From Lytechinus pictus (taxonomy: Eukaryota; Echinodermata; Echinoidea; Temnopleuroida; Toxopneustidae): a DNA stretch of 64,000 nt. The DNA is taken from NCBI RefSeq assembly GCF_037042905.1, contig NC_087261.1, positions 19,421,117-19,485,116 on the forward strand, read 5' to 3'. A model generated the notes under the pieces. It was given only the letters and a program-made list of their open reading frames with translations. It had not been told where the DNA came from and did no database searches. Shown here piece after piece: positions 22,901 through 34,235 of the stretch. Within the stretch, counting starts at the first letter, position 1. Every line of letters starts with the position of its first letter. The translations under genes and the position numbers were made by a program.

Positions 22901-24163
22901 ATGCATGAACTGTTACCAGGGATGATGAAATTCAATGGTCTTATTTAACGGTTATGGAGGCCACAGTTTGTTCACTTGGAAAGAAATACACATTTATCAA
23001 ATAGTTGTGGAGATTGATTTTGTATGGCATTTCATCAAACAGTTGAGTTGTACAATAATGATAGAATTACTAGCATGGTTTGGCTATACATTAATTTGAT
23101 ATATTCTTTGGCCTCAAATTATTTCATGTTAGAGTCACTTCGATGACCCCCTAATTGACATTAAGTTGAAATTAGTTGAAAGAAGGGTACTCCTTTTTAA
23201 GGTGTGCCAAGACATTTGTTGATTTGTTGTTTCACATTTCCGCAAAAGTGGATCCGAAGGTTTTCCAGAGTTTCTTCTCACCGAGTTTTATCTCTGGTTT
23301 TTTACCCTGGACCTACTTGACGTGGAATTGGTTTCAGCTCCCGTTGCATGAGTTATGTTTAGTGCAACGAGGGCTTAAACTTGCGAACAACATTCACTCG
23401 CAGGGGGAATGAAATAAGCAAGGATGCGATGTTGTCAAGCTTGTTAATGGTTTAGAGTGAGAATGGTTGGCCAATGTCCAATTGATGTAGAGATATTCAT
23501 AACAACTTGGAGGTGTAGACGAAGAGTATGGTATATGATGCGTCCATTCGTTGATCGCATGAGATTGCTTTGTATGGAATAATTTTTTGATTGTTGACTA
23601 TCCATTCCGATGGCTGGCATGGTTTATTGATCATTAACTTAGTTGTTGTTGTCCTTGATTATTGAATTGGCTGGGTTGTCGAGCGTGAAAACTCACTTTT
23701 GAACTTATGGCTTGGTTGGGCTTGGTTACAGAATTACCGACTGATTATTATCGGTAGCTTTGACATCAGCTTTCCAGGGGAGGCAATGGTTTGATAATTT
23801 AAAGTCGACGGCACCGATGCACGGCCCTCTATTCTACCATTTAGGGTCGCCGCCGAGGAGGCAGAATATGGGACCAATTCCTACCTTAGTCATGATATCG
23901 GGGGTGCTTTGGAAGAGTGGCCCTTATTTTATCGAGTATTATTATACGATAAAATGCACAAAATATAATTCTCATACTAGTATAATGGCGACATTATTGA
24001 AGTACGAGTATAATTACATGACAAAAGAAGATGACGCTCATAGTATATATTTTGGTTTCCGAAACCATGAGTTGCAACCAGGAAACCAGACGCGATGGTT
24101 TGGGAGGGATGGCCTTGACATGAAGGGACTCCCAAAATCCAATAGTGTTTGCCAAGTGTCACG

Positions 24164-24202
<39 letters not shown>

Positions 24203-24230
24203 TTATTTGGGGCTTTCGCTTTTTTATGGG
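19967..24230. other. Interior of unit 1, largely non-coding
   Basis: The 4.26-kb interior lacks any ORF with a recognisable domain. Features are a 48-codon ORF near its 5' end, C- and A-rich runs (21796-21809, 22790-22827) and a 35-base poly(A) run at 24166-24200 that makes a meaningless lysine-rich ORF in one frame. A short GCTTGGTTGGGCTTGG motif near 23705 resembles the repeats in unit 2. Confidence 0.55.
20134..20280 (+). CDS. Small ORF (48 codons) just after the promoter-like region
   Basis: An ATG in a fair context (ATGAATGG) opens a reading frame of 48 codons that begins M-A-S-R-P-D-L-A-D-D-T-L-V-E-L-Q and ends S-P-F-S-L-E-V-stop. Composition looks protein-like compared with the AT-rich surroundings. 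It lies 168 bp after repeat A, where a first exon would be expected. No family is recognised, and the second unit lacks this segment. It could be the start of a spliced ORF or chance. Confidence 0.25.
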   Translation: MASRPDLADDTLVELQSAVKGWTDTTLNYRTPTGTISVRPGSPFSLEV

Positions 24231-24712
24231 TATTTTTTCTTATATCGGTCAAATTTCAACACCAGGGGGAGGCACTGTATACTAATTATGTCAAGAAAAT
24301 CGGGACAGGGGAACCCAACTTTCCAAAGTCTCCTGGTTTGGAAGTCCGGCTGGATGTCTTCCGGCAGGTTCCCCTTCCAAGAATTCACGTTCTGGTCTTG
24401 AAGCCTCTCCCCCAATTTTATTTCACACATGAGATAATCTTGTATTGAATAGATGATAAATGTAAAGAGGGGAATCCGCACCCCAGGAAATACCTGTCCT
24501 GGGATCCCGTTGGATCTCTTCCTTCTGGGAGGTCACGTGACCCGGTTTCCCCCTTAAAATCTGGTTGATTGTGGCTTGATGAATATTGTTTAGAAACTGT
24601 GTACTTGTTAAAATATTGTAAATGTCGTTTTAATGATTCTGGTAAAATCCCCCAGAGGCAATAAAGTTGAGAAACGGCAATTTCATGTTCGATCTGTATT
24701 TATTCTCGCAAT
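24231..24712 (+). terminator. Repeat B, poly(A)-signal-bearing 3' region of unit 1
   Basis: A 482-bp segment, repeated at 26684-27165 with the same length. AATAAA lies near 24659, about 50 bases before the end. Also contains GGTCACGTGACC, a 12-bp palindrome with an E-box core, near 24531-24542. Confidence 0.5.
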
Positions 24713-27165
24713 AAGATTATTCGAATAAGCGAAGAAGATAGTTTGCGAGAGAAGACAGGTCTTCTCAAAAAACCAATTATTGGCAAGCCATACACGGCCC
24801 GCGAAAACAAAGCGCGCCCCTGCGATTCCGCGGGAATTCTCCAAGGACACGCCCCCAGCAATATGTCTGTGATTGGCTGGGCATGTCATGGATGGCGCCG
24901 TTACACAGCGCCCTTGGTGACAGCCAGGCAACGGCAACGGGGGCACAGCCTCTACGCTAAAAAGAACCAATGAAATGCATTGAAAGAATTCAGGGACGTG
25001 CGCAATACGCGACAGATTTGGAAGCACATGTTCATTCTCAACTAAGCTCTGGGGGATGCAAGACGTTAATTTGCCCTCCCTCCCGCCCATTTAATAATGG
25101 TTGTGAGTGGTTGGTTATAATATTGTCAGGGTCGGAGGGTATTGTTTCTGCCTCCAAAAATGTGGTACACATGTTATGAAAAAAGATTGGATGATATAAT
25201 ACATGGTTGTTAATAATTCTGTCGTGATTTTTGTTTATACTCAAATCTGTCAAAGGCGATTGTGCTAATTAATCTAAATGTGGTAATAGCGAATTTTAAA
25301 GACGGGGCTCGAGATTGCTCAATGAGCCTGTTTAAGTGCAAGTTGTGCCGGTTACAGTTGATTGAAATAACCTTATATTTTGGTTGGTTATACTGTTGAT
25401 AGATAACATGGATTTATTTTGGTTGGTTGGCTGGGCATGTGTTTGGATAGAATTGCATTGGTTGCATAGGCTTGTATTAGTTGACTGGATGGGCTTGATT
25501 GGCTTGTTGGTCGGATAGACTTTTATTGGTTGGTTGGGCGATATGTTTGGTTGTTTATTATCATAAAGATCCACGCTCTACAAGCAAGGCTTTTAGTGGA
25601 TCCCCTCATTTCCAAACAAGTTCTTGTTAATACAATTGCCCAAATTTTCATAATTTGTCTATAGTTGATTTGTAATTACAATTGTTGTGTATTTGTGTTT
25701 ATGCATTTAGTGCATATTTGATTTGTACCGTGATTTTTTATGATGTACATGACGGAAGTTCAAAATGAACTCGTTTTTATTCGGTTGGATGTGCTTGCGC
25801 TGGTTGGGTGGATGGGCTTGCTATGATTGGTTGGTTGGTTATAATGATCATAGGGATTCACGCTCTCCAAGTAGTTATTTTAGTGGATCCCCTCATTTCC
25901 AACCAAGCTATTAATACTTTTGTACAAATTTTAAAATTTTGTCTGTAGTGGACCGGCAATTACAATTTATATGTATTTGCAAATTGTTTATGCGCACTAT
26001 GATGCATATTTAATTCGTGTTTGTATTTGGTAATGATGTACAAGATGAACTGAAATTTGTTTGGTGGCTTTATATGGTTGGTTGGCTGGGCTTTTTCTGG
26101 TTGACTACAATTGCACAAATTTTCATAATTTGCAGTTGATTTGGAATTATAATTGATGTGTATTTGTGTTAATGCATTTGATGCATATTGATTGGTACCG
26201 TAATTTTTTGTGATGTACATGACGGAAGTTCAAAAGGAACTTGTTTTGTTTGGTTGGATGGGCTAACATTGGTTGGATGTTTGGGCTTGTTATGATTAGT
26301 TGATTGGTTATGATCATATCGATCCACGCTCTATCAGCAGATCCTTTAGAAAGATCCCCTCAGTTTCAACCAAGCTGATAATACTATTGTACAAATATTG
26401 AAATTGTGTCCGTAGTTGACTTGTAATTACAATTGATATGTATTGTCATTGTTTATGCATCATATCATTTATAATTGATTTATGTTTGTATGTGGTAATG
26501 ATGTACAAGGTGAACTTAAACTCGTTTGGCTAGTTAGATTGGCTTTACATGGTTGGATGGGCTTGTTATGGTTGGTTGGTCGGGCTTGTTATGGTTGGTT
26601 GGTCGGGCTTGATATGGTTGGTTGGATGGGCTTGTTTTGGCTGGTAGGATGGGCTTGTTTTGGTGTTTGGCCTGATTACTGAGTATTTTTTCTTATATCG
26701 GTCAAATTTCAACACCAGGGGGAGGCACTGTATACTAATTATGTCAAGAAAATCGGGACAGGGGAACCCAACTTTCCAAAGTCTCCTGGTTTGGAAGTCC
26801 GGCTGGATGTCTTCCGGCAGGTTCCCCTTCCAAGAATTCACGTTCTGGTCTTGAAGCCTCTCCCCCAATTTTATTTCACACATGAGATAATCTTGTATTG
26901 AATAGATGATAAATGTAAAGAGGGGAATCCGCACCCCAGGAAATACCTGTCCTGGGATCCCGTTGGATCTCTTCCTTCTGGGAGGTCACGTGACCCGGTT
27001 TCCCCCTTAAAATCTGGTTGATTGTGGCTTGATGAATATTGTTTAGAAACTGTGTACTTGTTAAAATATTGTAAATGTCGTTTTAATGATTCTGGTAAAA
27101 TCCCCCAGAGGCAATAAAGTTGAGAAACGGCAATTTCATGTTCGATCTGTATTTATTCTCGCAAT
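24713..27165 (+). mobile_element. Unit 2 of the head-to-tail dimeric element, internally shortened
   Basis: Repeat A (24713-25070) and repeat B (26684-27165) bracket a 1.6-kb interior that differs from unit 1. It abuts unit 1 with no extra bases: the join reads CTCGCAAT then AAGATTATTCG. The right border CTCGCAAT/CATTATTTATT coincides with the boundary shown by the uninterrupted right arm at 34235/34236. Confidence 0.7.
25071..26683. repeat. Interior of unit 2: GGTTGG-rich, diverged tandem units
   Basis: Blocks containing GATC.ACGCTCT....AAG..TTTTAG and GGATCCCCTCATTTCCAA recur near 25568, 25855 and 26320, each followed by an AT-rich part and a run of TGGTTGGTTGGC..GGCTTG. This makes 3-4 diverged units of roughly 300-460 bp. 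Runs of TTGGTTGG near 26540-26660 give a spurious W/G/L-rich ORF. Confidence 0.65.
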
Positions 27166-28080
27166 CATTATTTATTAAATAATAACTATTATTTATATAT
27201 AATTTACATTTTATTTGTAAATAATTACTATTATATAAAATAACATTTCTAATTATTTATATATAATTCCAAGTAATACTTCATTATTTGTAAATAATAT
27301 TAGTTCGACATTCCATTATTTATAAATAATGATTATTTGTTTTTCATTATTTATAAATAATGATTATTTGATTTTTATTATTTATAAATAATGATTATTT
27401 GTTTTTCATTATTTATAAATAATGATTATTTGTTTTTCATTATTTATAAATAATGATTATTTGTTTTTCATTATTTATAAATAATTTTTATTTGTTTTTC
27501 ATTATTTATAAATAATGATTATTTGTTTTTCATTATTTATAAATAATGATTATTTGTCTCTTATTATTTATAAATAATGATTTTCGTTTTTCATTATTTA
27601 TAAATAATGACACCTAATACTTCATTATTTATGAATAATTGCAATTCGTTTTTCCATTATTTATAAATAAGTTTTCTATTATTTATAAATAATAATTATT
27701 TATTAACAATGCCAGTGCACATTTCTTTATTTATCAATAATTTGTTGAGTTTCCCATTATTTATAAATAATGATTATTTGTTACATAATGAAAACGTCTA
27801 CTTCATTATTTATAAATAATTTTTTCGAGTGCGCCATTATTTTCATTATTTATAGATAATCATTATTTAATGTTCGAGTTTTCCATTATTTATAAATAAA
27901 GATTATTTGTTAAATAATGAAATATCTACTTCATTATTTATAAATAATAATTTTGTTTCAATATCCCATTATTTATAAATAATCATTATTTATAAACAAT
28001 TTTTACAGTTTGCCATTATATACAAATAATCATTGTTTATATACAAATAACCCTTATTTATTAAATAATGGAAAACTCGC
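27166..28080. repeat. AT-rich 31-bp tandem array, left arm
   Basis: Repeats of CATTATTTATAAATAATG followed by ATTATTTGTTTTT (31 bp in the regular part, 27300-27620), then more irregular copies spaced by unique bits. Each unit contains the palindrome ATTATTTATAAATAAT. The same array is present inverted at 33417-34235. Confidence 0.9.
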
Positions 28081-28862
28081 TATAACATGCAAATGTGGGA
28101 CCGCCCATGATATGAATATTCATGATGCGATTTCCTTTTTCGTGATTTTTCTTCACAAATTTTTGTCCGTTTCCTCTTCATAATGGCATTTCTTGAAGCA
28201 ATTTTCAAGGGATATGGTCTGATTGTAATATTCTTCATTTTCTATATAACTTCGTCTTCGTAGAAATATCAAAAAGTGTAATTTTATACGATCTTTCCTA
28301 CAGTTCACAATCCCCGTAGGCGCGCGTGTATTTCACCTTTTCTCTCTGATCGTAGGAACAACCCAAGGGTTCATTACTTGTTGTCGCGCACAGAAAAATC
28401 AAGCCATAGAAGTTGCGTGTTGTGGACACCAGAAGTGAGATCCCAGCACGCGAGACCCACTTGTTAGAAATCCACTGAAAAATGCGGTTCATGGTGCGAC
28501 CTTAGTATACGGTACCTCGCAATACGTGTGAGTGGGAACAACCGGTGAATCAACGAAATCCCAGAAGGAAAAACCAGTAGGACCAGTAACATTTTTTACT
28601 GGTTTCCAGTAGATTTTTACTGGTTTCCAGTAGATTTTTACTGGGCCAGTTGATTTTTAACTGGACCAGTAAAATTCAACTGGAGACCAGTTCCAACAAT
28701 TGCATTCCAGTTGAAGCAATTAGTAATACCAGTTAAATTGTTTTTCATCAAACTGGTGTTTCTGGTCCAGTAAATGGTTTCCAGTAGATTTTTACTGGTT
28801 TCCAGTATATGTTTACTGGACCAGATGATTTTTAACTGGACCAGTAAAAATCAACTGGAGAC

Positions 28863-30535
28863 CAGTTTTATTTTATTTATTTATTAAAACATCTTTCAAC
28901 AGGATAAAACATTAATCAGCTCGCAGGCTGTTTCACATAATGGTCCTGCATAAAGAAAATATACACATATTAAAAGGAAAGATTACAAATAATTAGGAAT
29001 ACATGTAATTATAAACAGCAAAGATTAAAATACAAATAATGCTAAAAAATGAAACATCAGAAAAAAAAACAATTAGCAAGATTTATCTCATAGTAAGATA
29101 AAGAAGTGAAGAAAAAGGAAAGAGGTACATTTTATATATCGATAGTGACAGGAATGGGTCTCAATTTAAAGAATCGTAACAATATTAATACTCATAAGAA
29201 ATCATAATAATCGATAATAAGTAGATGTGTATTATTTGGCAATCATGCTAATAGTATCAATACTACAGATATATATGGACCAATGTAGAACAGTTGAATA
29301 ATTCTTATATATTTGAGCGAAGTTTCTTGTAATGATGTTTGAAACCTTCAACAGAAATGGCATTCTGGATGTCTTCCGGGAGTTTGTTCCAAGTTACTGC
29401 TCCGGCATATTTGAAGGATTGTTTAAATAAGGATATGTTAGGTTTGGGTAATACTACATTTAGTGAATTTGCATTCCTAGTGTTCATGCCATGGCGATCG
29501 AAGTACATTTCAATTTCATTTGATAAGCGGGGAGGGGCAACGCCCCTTATACACTTGTACATGAGAATTGCCAGAAAATAATCTCGACGTTGGTCAATAG
29601 TTTGCCAGGAGAGTTGATTTATCAATGCATTCCCGCTCGCAATTTGATAGTCAGAAATTCCAGATACATATCTGGCAGCTCTTTTTTGCAATCTGTTTAG
29701 GGGCAGTTTGTAGGCTGCTGGACAGTTGCCCCAAACAGAGATTGCATAGTCTATACAGGGCTGAATTATGCATTTATACAGAATATTTAGTACATGTGAA
29801 CTCAGGAATTTACTCAACTTGCCTAAAGAGTAGATCTTATAGGCAATCGATTTACATAATTCTCTTAAATATACATTCCATTTCAGGTTTTCATCTATCA
29901 CAATGCCTAAATATCTTATAGACTTTACCTGTTCAATCAGATCATTATTAATGAATATATTCAATGTATCAGATGATCTTGATTTAATTAGTATTGTTTT
30001 GGTTTTGCTTGTATTAATGCGTAATCGGTTTCGGTTATACCAGTCATTTAAGGCGTCTACATTTTTCTGTAATTTCTTTGTTACATCTTCCAACTTACTG
30101 TCAGAGGAAAATACTACTACATCATCAGCAAATATGCTGCAAGTACCTTCAGTAATACATTCAGATATATCATTAATAAAAATTAAGAACAGGATGGGGG
30201 CCAGAACACTGCCCTGCGGTACTCCAATTGAAAGCTTTTTAATATTAGATAATTTACCTTTGGAAAATACAGCTTGCTGTCTATCATTTAAGTAGTTTTT
30301 GAACCAAGTGAGCATATTATTGATAATTCCATATTTTTCGAGTTTGAATAGAAGAAGTCCATGATCTACACAATCAAAACATTTTGAGATGTCTAGAAAG
30401 CATGCAGCAACCATTTCTTTCATATTTAATGCATCATAGAAATCATCTAAGACACGATGTAGGCACGTTATTGTTGAATGGTTCGGAAGAAATGCGTATT
30501 GATCAACATTAATCATGTCAAACAATTGCATTTAA
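28863..30535 (-). mobile_element. 5'-truncated CR1/L2-like LINE
   Basis: Minus-strand non-LTR retrotransposon remnant: an RT-bearing ORF (29305-30531), a 3' untranslated part, and a 3' tail of AAATA-type repeats (plus strand TTTTATTTTATTTATTTATT at 28869-28888). The 5' end stops abruptly in an ACCAGT-rich repeat of the host element, as usual for incomplete reverse transcription. Confidence 0.85.
29305..30531 (-). CDS. Non-LTR retrotransposon reverse transcriptase (C-terminal part)
   Basis: A 408-residue uninterrupted ORF. RT motifs in order: QYAFLPNHST (residues 11-20), F-L-D-I-S-K-C-F-D with first catalytic Asp (D48), GVPQGSVLAPILFLIFIND (103-121), FADD (134-137, catalytic pair) and NTSKTK (thumb side). 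It ends with the usual C-terminal block W-N-K-L-P-E-D-I. The pattern GVPQGSVL.P.LF..FIND with FADD is that of the CR1/L2/Jockey group. The endonuclease and N-terminal RT are missing, so the first ATG is just the first after the truncation point. The lack of stops suggests a young insertion. It copies LINE RNA into the genome at a nicked target; this truncated copy cannot do so alone. Confidence 0.9.
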   Translation of the reverse strand: MQLFDMINVDQYAFLPNHSTITCLHRVLDDFYDALNMKEMVAACFLDISKCFDCVDHGLLLFKLEKYGIINNMLTWFKNYLNDRQQAVFSKGKLSNIKKLSIGVPQGSVLAPILFLIFINDISECITEGTCSIFADDVVVFSSDSKLEDVTKKLQKNVDALNDWYNRNRLRINTSKTKTILIKSRSSDTLNIFINNDLIEQVKSIRYLGIVIDENLKWNVYLRELCKSIAYKIYSLGKLSKFLSSHVLNILYKCIIQPCIDYAISVWGNCPAAYKLPLNRLQKRAARYVSGISDYQIASGNALINQLSWQTIDQRRDYFLAILMYKCIRGVAPPRLSNEIEMYFDRHGMNTRNANSLNVVLPKPNISLFKQSFKYAGAVTWNKLPEDIQNAISVEGFKHHYKKLRSNI

Positions 30536-31479
30536 GCAATGTAGTAATACCAGTTAAATTGTTTTTTTATCAAACTGGTGTTACTGGTCCAATAAATAAT
30601 GACTTTATTTCAAGTCAGATCATTTGACGAATTATGGAAAATGAATCTTGCAATTCAGAGAAAGTTATTACCGTTATCATTGTTATCATTCTTCTTATAA
30701 TTATCATAATTATTATTATTATGATCATTGTTATCATTCTTATTACTGTTATCTATGTTATCGATATTGTAATTATTATTATTAATATTATCATAATTAT
30801 CAAGTATTAACATTATCATTAAAATAATTATTTCCTTTAATTATGATTAAGATCAAAGCAAGATATATTCCTCTGATAAAGTCAACTGGTCTAAAGTAAT
30901 TCATTGTTTGAAATTGAACTGGTCAAGACCAGTAATACCAGTAATTCTGATGATGCTGATCACATGGTTGACCTCATTTGCATATTTCCTATTTTAAAAA
31001 GAAAAATCAGGATTTAGAATGGAATATCCTTGCAATGGCACTCATTGTTGTTTAAAAACTTTCCAAATAAGTGTGTGAACTAATTCACAATGAAAATGTG
31101 TAATTTCATATATCACATTTAAAATAACAGCAGAAAGATTAATTTACTAACCATCTTTCCCATCACATTTCACTGACCATGGTATATAACAAACCAAATG
31201 CATGTAATAAATTGATCCAGTGAGACAGTACGAGGACCAGTTCTAGGACCAGTCAGACCAGTATAAAATACCAGTAAAGACCAGTGGGACCAGTAACAAC
31301 CACCAGAAACAAGACCAGTATAAAATTCCAGTAATTCAAGACCAGTTTAATTTTTAACTGGACCAGTATGACCAGTATGACCAGTTAGACCAGTAAACCG
31401 ATGTTCCAATTTCCAGAGTTACCAGTTAAAATTCTACTGGTCTATAACTGGTCCAGTGGAACTGGTTTTTCCTTCTGGG

Positions 31480-32940
31480 ATGCTCTTCATCGAAATATTA
31501 CGTTGGTTGGTCCCCGGAACTGTCGGGCGGAATTTAGCCCGAAATCCGGATCCTTAATGGAAGTGGATCAAGTGCATATGAGCTGAGAGAGTGAGTGTAA
31601 GTGCATCAGGCCCTTCTACTTTCTATAATTTTTTGTTTTTTTGTTTTTGTTAATTTTTCCCCAAAATGCTCGCAACGACAATACGGGGGCATGATGACCC
31701 CTAAATTTTTGAAAACTTATTTTTCTATTGAAAATTATCACAGAATTCACCAAAAGTGTGCACGAAAGCCTTCATATTTCACTTTTAAAACTCCAAAAAG
31801 TGCCCAAATGACAAGCTTGGTCGCTTTGCTATGTCGCTTTCAACTTGAGAACGAGTTTACGCGCATGCTCCCCCCCCCCGAAAGAAATTATGTGTACGGC
31901 CATGCTCAAAAGAGCCTGGCACATTGATTTATGTATACTTTTCAATTTCATTATTTTTATCTCATTATCACTATGGCCTTACGCAGAAATTTCCGGGGGG
32001 GGGGAGGGAGCATGACGCGCGTAAACTTTCTAAAAAAAAAACCTTGAAAGCGAGACAACCACGCGACCAAGCCAAAATGACAAGCTTGGTCGCTTCGCTG
32101 TCTCGCTTTCAACTTGAGAGCGTTTACGCGCGTCTGTCCCCACCTCCCGAAAGAAATTCTGTGAACGGCCATGCTGAAAAGAGCATATGGCAACATTGAT
32201 TTATATATACTTTTCATTTTCATTATTTTTATCACATTATCATCATGGCCTTATGCAGAATTTTTTTCCGGGGGGGGGGGGGAGGCCTGGGAGCAGGACG
32301 CGCGTAAACTTTCTAAAAAAATCTTGAAAGCGAGACAAATGACAAGCTTGGTCGCTTCGCTTTTTCAAGATTTTTTTTCAGAAAGTTTACGCGCGTCATG
32401 CTCCCTCCCCCCCCCCCCCGGAAATTTCTGCGTAAGGCCATAGTGATAATGAGATAAAAATAATTGAAAAGTATATATAAATCAATGTGCCAGGCTCTTT
32501 TGAGCATGGCCGTACACATAATTTCTTTCGGGGGGGGGGAGCATGCGCGTAAACTCGTTCTCAAGTTGAAAGCGACACAGCGAAGCGACCAAGCTTGTCA
32601 TTTGGGCACTTTTTGGAGTTTTAAAAGTGAAATATGAAGGCTTTCGTGAACACTTTTGGTGAATTTTTTGATAATTTTCAATAGAAAAATAAGTTTTCAA
32701 AAATTTAGGGGTCATCATGCCCCCGTATTGTCGTTGCGAGCATTTTGGGGAAAAATTAACTTAACAAAAACAAAAAAACAAAAAATTATAGAAAGTAGAA
32801 GGGCCTGATGCACTTACACTCACTCTCTCAGCTCATATGCACTTAATCCACTTCCATTAAGGATCCGGATTTCGGGCTAAATTCCGCCCGACAGTTCCGG
32901 GGACCAACCAACGTAATATTTCGATGAAGAGCATTTCGTC
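31480..32940. repeat. Inner arms and spacer of the giant palindrome
   Basis: 31480 to about 32040 reads as the complement of about 32375-32940, including GGATCCTTAATGGAAGTGG and its inverse. Spacer ~32040-32375 holds further diverged copies of a ~280-bp unit with CTTGGTCGCTTCGCT, GCGCGTAAACTTTCT and long G or C runs. Short ORFs with proline/glycine runs are not genes. Confidence 0.8.
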
Positions 32941-33416
32941 GATTCACCGCTTGTTCCCACTCACACGTATTGCGAGGTACCGTATACTAAGGTCGCACCA
33001 TGATCCGCATTTTTCAGTGGATTTCTAACAAGTGGGTCTCGCGTGCTGGGATCTCACTTCTGGTGTCCACAACATGCAACTTCTATGGCTTGATTTTTCT
33101 GTGCGCGACAACATGTAATGAACCCTTGGGTTGTTCCTACGATCAGAGAGAAAAGGTGAAATACACGCGCGCCTACGGGGATTGTGAACTGTAGGAAAAA
33201 TCGTATAAAATTACACTTTTTGATATACCTACGAAGACGAAGTTATATATAGAAAATGAAGAATATTACAATCAGACCATATCCCTAGAAAATTGCTTCA
33301 AGAAATGCCATTATGAAGAGGAAACGGACAAAAATTTGTGAAGAAAAATCACGAAAAAGGAAATCGCATCATGAATATTCATATCATGGGCGGTCCCACA
33401 TTTGCATGTTATAGCG

Positions 33417-34235
33417 AGTTTTCCATTATTTAATAAATAATGGTTATTTGTATATAAATAATGATTATTTGTATATAATGGCAAACTGTAAAAATTGTTT
33501 ATAAATAATGATTATTTATAAATAATGGGATATTGAAACAAAATTATTATTTATAAATAATGAAGTAGATATTTCATTATTTAACAAATAATCTTTATTT
33601 ATAAATAATGGAAAACTCGAACATTAAATAATGATTATTTATAAATAATGAAAATAATGGCGCACTCGAAAAAATTATTTATAAATAATGAAGTAGACGT
33701 TTTCATTATTTAACAAATAATCATTATTTATGAATAATGGGAAACTCAACAAATTATTTATAAATAAAGAAATGTGCACTGACATTGTTAATAAATAATT
33801 ATTACTTATAAATAATAGAAAACTTATTTATAAATAATGGAAAAACGAATTGCAATTATTTATAAATAATGAAGTATGTAGTGTCATTATTTATAAATAA
33901 TGAAAAACGAAAATCATTATTTATAAATAATAAGAGACAAATAATCATTATTTATAAATAATGAAAAACAAATAATCATTATTTATAAATAATGAAAAAC
34001 AAATAAAAATTATTTATAAATAATGAAAAACAAATAATCATTATTTATAAATAATGAAAAACAAATAATCATTATTTATAAATAATGGAATGTCGAACTA
34101 TTATTATTTACAAATAATGAAGTATTACTTGGAATTATATATAAATAATTAGAAATGTAATTTTATATAATAGTAATTATTTACAAATAAAATGTAAATT
34201 ATATATAAATAATAGTTATTATTTAATAAGTAATG
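33417..34235. repeat. AT-rich 31-bp tandem array, right arm (uninterrupted)
   Basis: Inverted copy of 27166-28080 with the same irregular spacers in mirrored order (for example CGAACATTAAATAATG and GGCGCACTCGAAAAA). At 34235/34236 the sequence passes directly into the outer terminus, showing the state before the dimer inserted in the other arm. Confidence 0.88.

Larger units (their letters stand above)
19609..24712 (+). mobile_element. Unit 1 of a head-to-tail dimeric element (A...B), 5.1 kb
   Basis: Begins with A (19609-19966, 358 bp) and ends with B (24231-24712, 482 bp). A has promoter-like character: three CCAAT/ATTGG motifs (near 19668, 19768, 19860) in a GC-rich stretch. B has AATAAA at about 24659 shortly before the end. 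A and B recur in the same order in unit 2. The end AAT is shared with the target and with the start of unit 2. There are no terminal inverted repeats, no terminal direct repeats and no recognisable transposase. The order promoter-first, poly(A)-last with no repeat at both ends excludes an LTR layout. Confidence 0.7.
28560..31479. mobile_element. TIR element (CCCAGAAGGAAAAACCAGT ends) inserted in the left arm
   Basis: Perfect 19-bp terminal inverted repeat CCCAGAAGGAAAAACCAGT at both ends, flanked by AT on both sides. The right arm of the palindrome at 32932/32933 shows the same site uninterrupted. Subterminal regions (28560-28870 and 31195-31479) are full of ACCAGT/ACTGG motifs in both orientations. 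The middle contains a CR1/L2-like LINE and a TTATCATTATTA-type simple repeat (30660-30830). No transposase is visible; the superfamily is unknown. Confidence 0.8.

Noticed and set aside
23760..24448. ORFs of 213 and 99 codons with a lysine run
   Set aside because: They pass through a 35-base poly(A) tract; no domain, and the flanks belong to repeat B.
24231..25070. LTR made of B+A
   Set aside because: The poly(A) signal precedes the promoter-like part, opposite to U3-R-U5 order, and the outer borders are A-start and B-end, not repeated ends.
19600..25090. ORFs on both strands of repeat A (up to 135 codons)
   Set aside because: Open on both strands because of GC-rich promoter-like sequence; no domain and identical in both copies only because the DNA is duplicated.
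27300..27620. CRISPR-like array of 31-bp repeats
   Set aside because: Animal genome; repeats are AT palindromes directly abutting with no unique spacers of constant length.
28298..33194. 64-codon ORF present in both palindrome arms
   Set aside because: The three differences between the arms all change the amino acid, so there is no sign of selection for protein; near identity comes from arm duplication.
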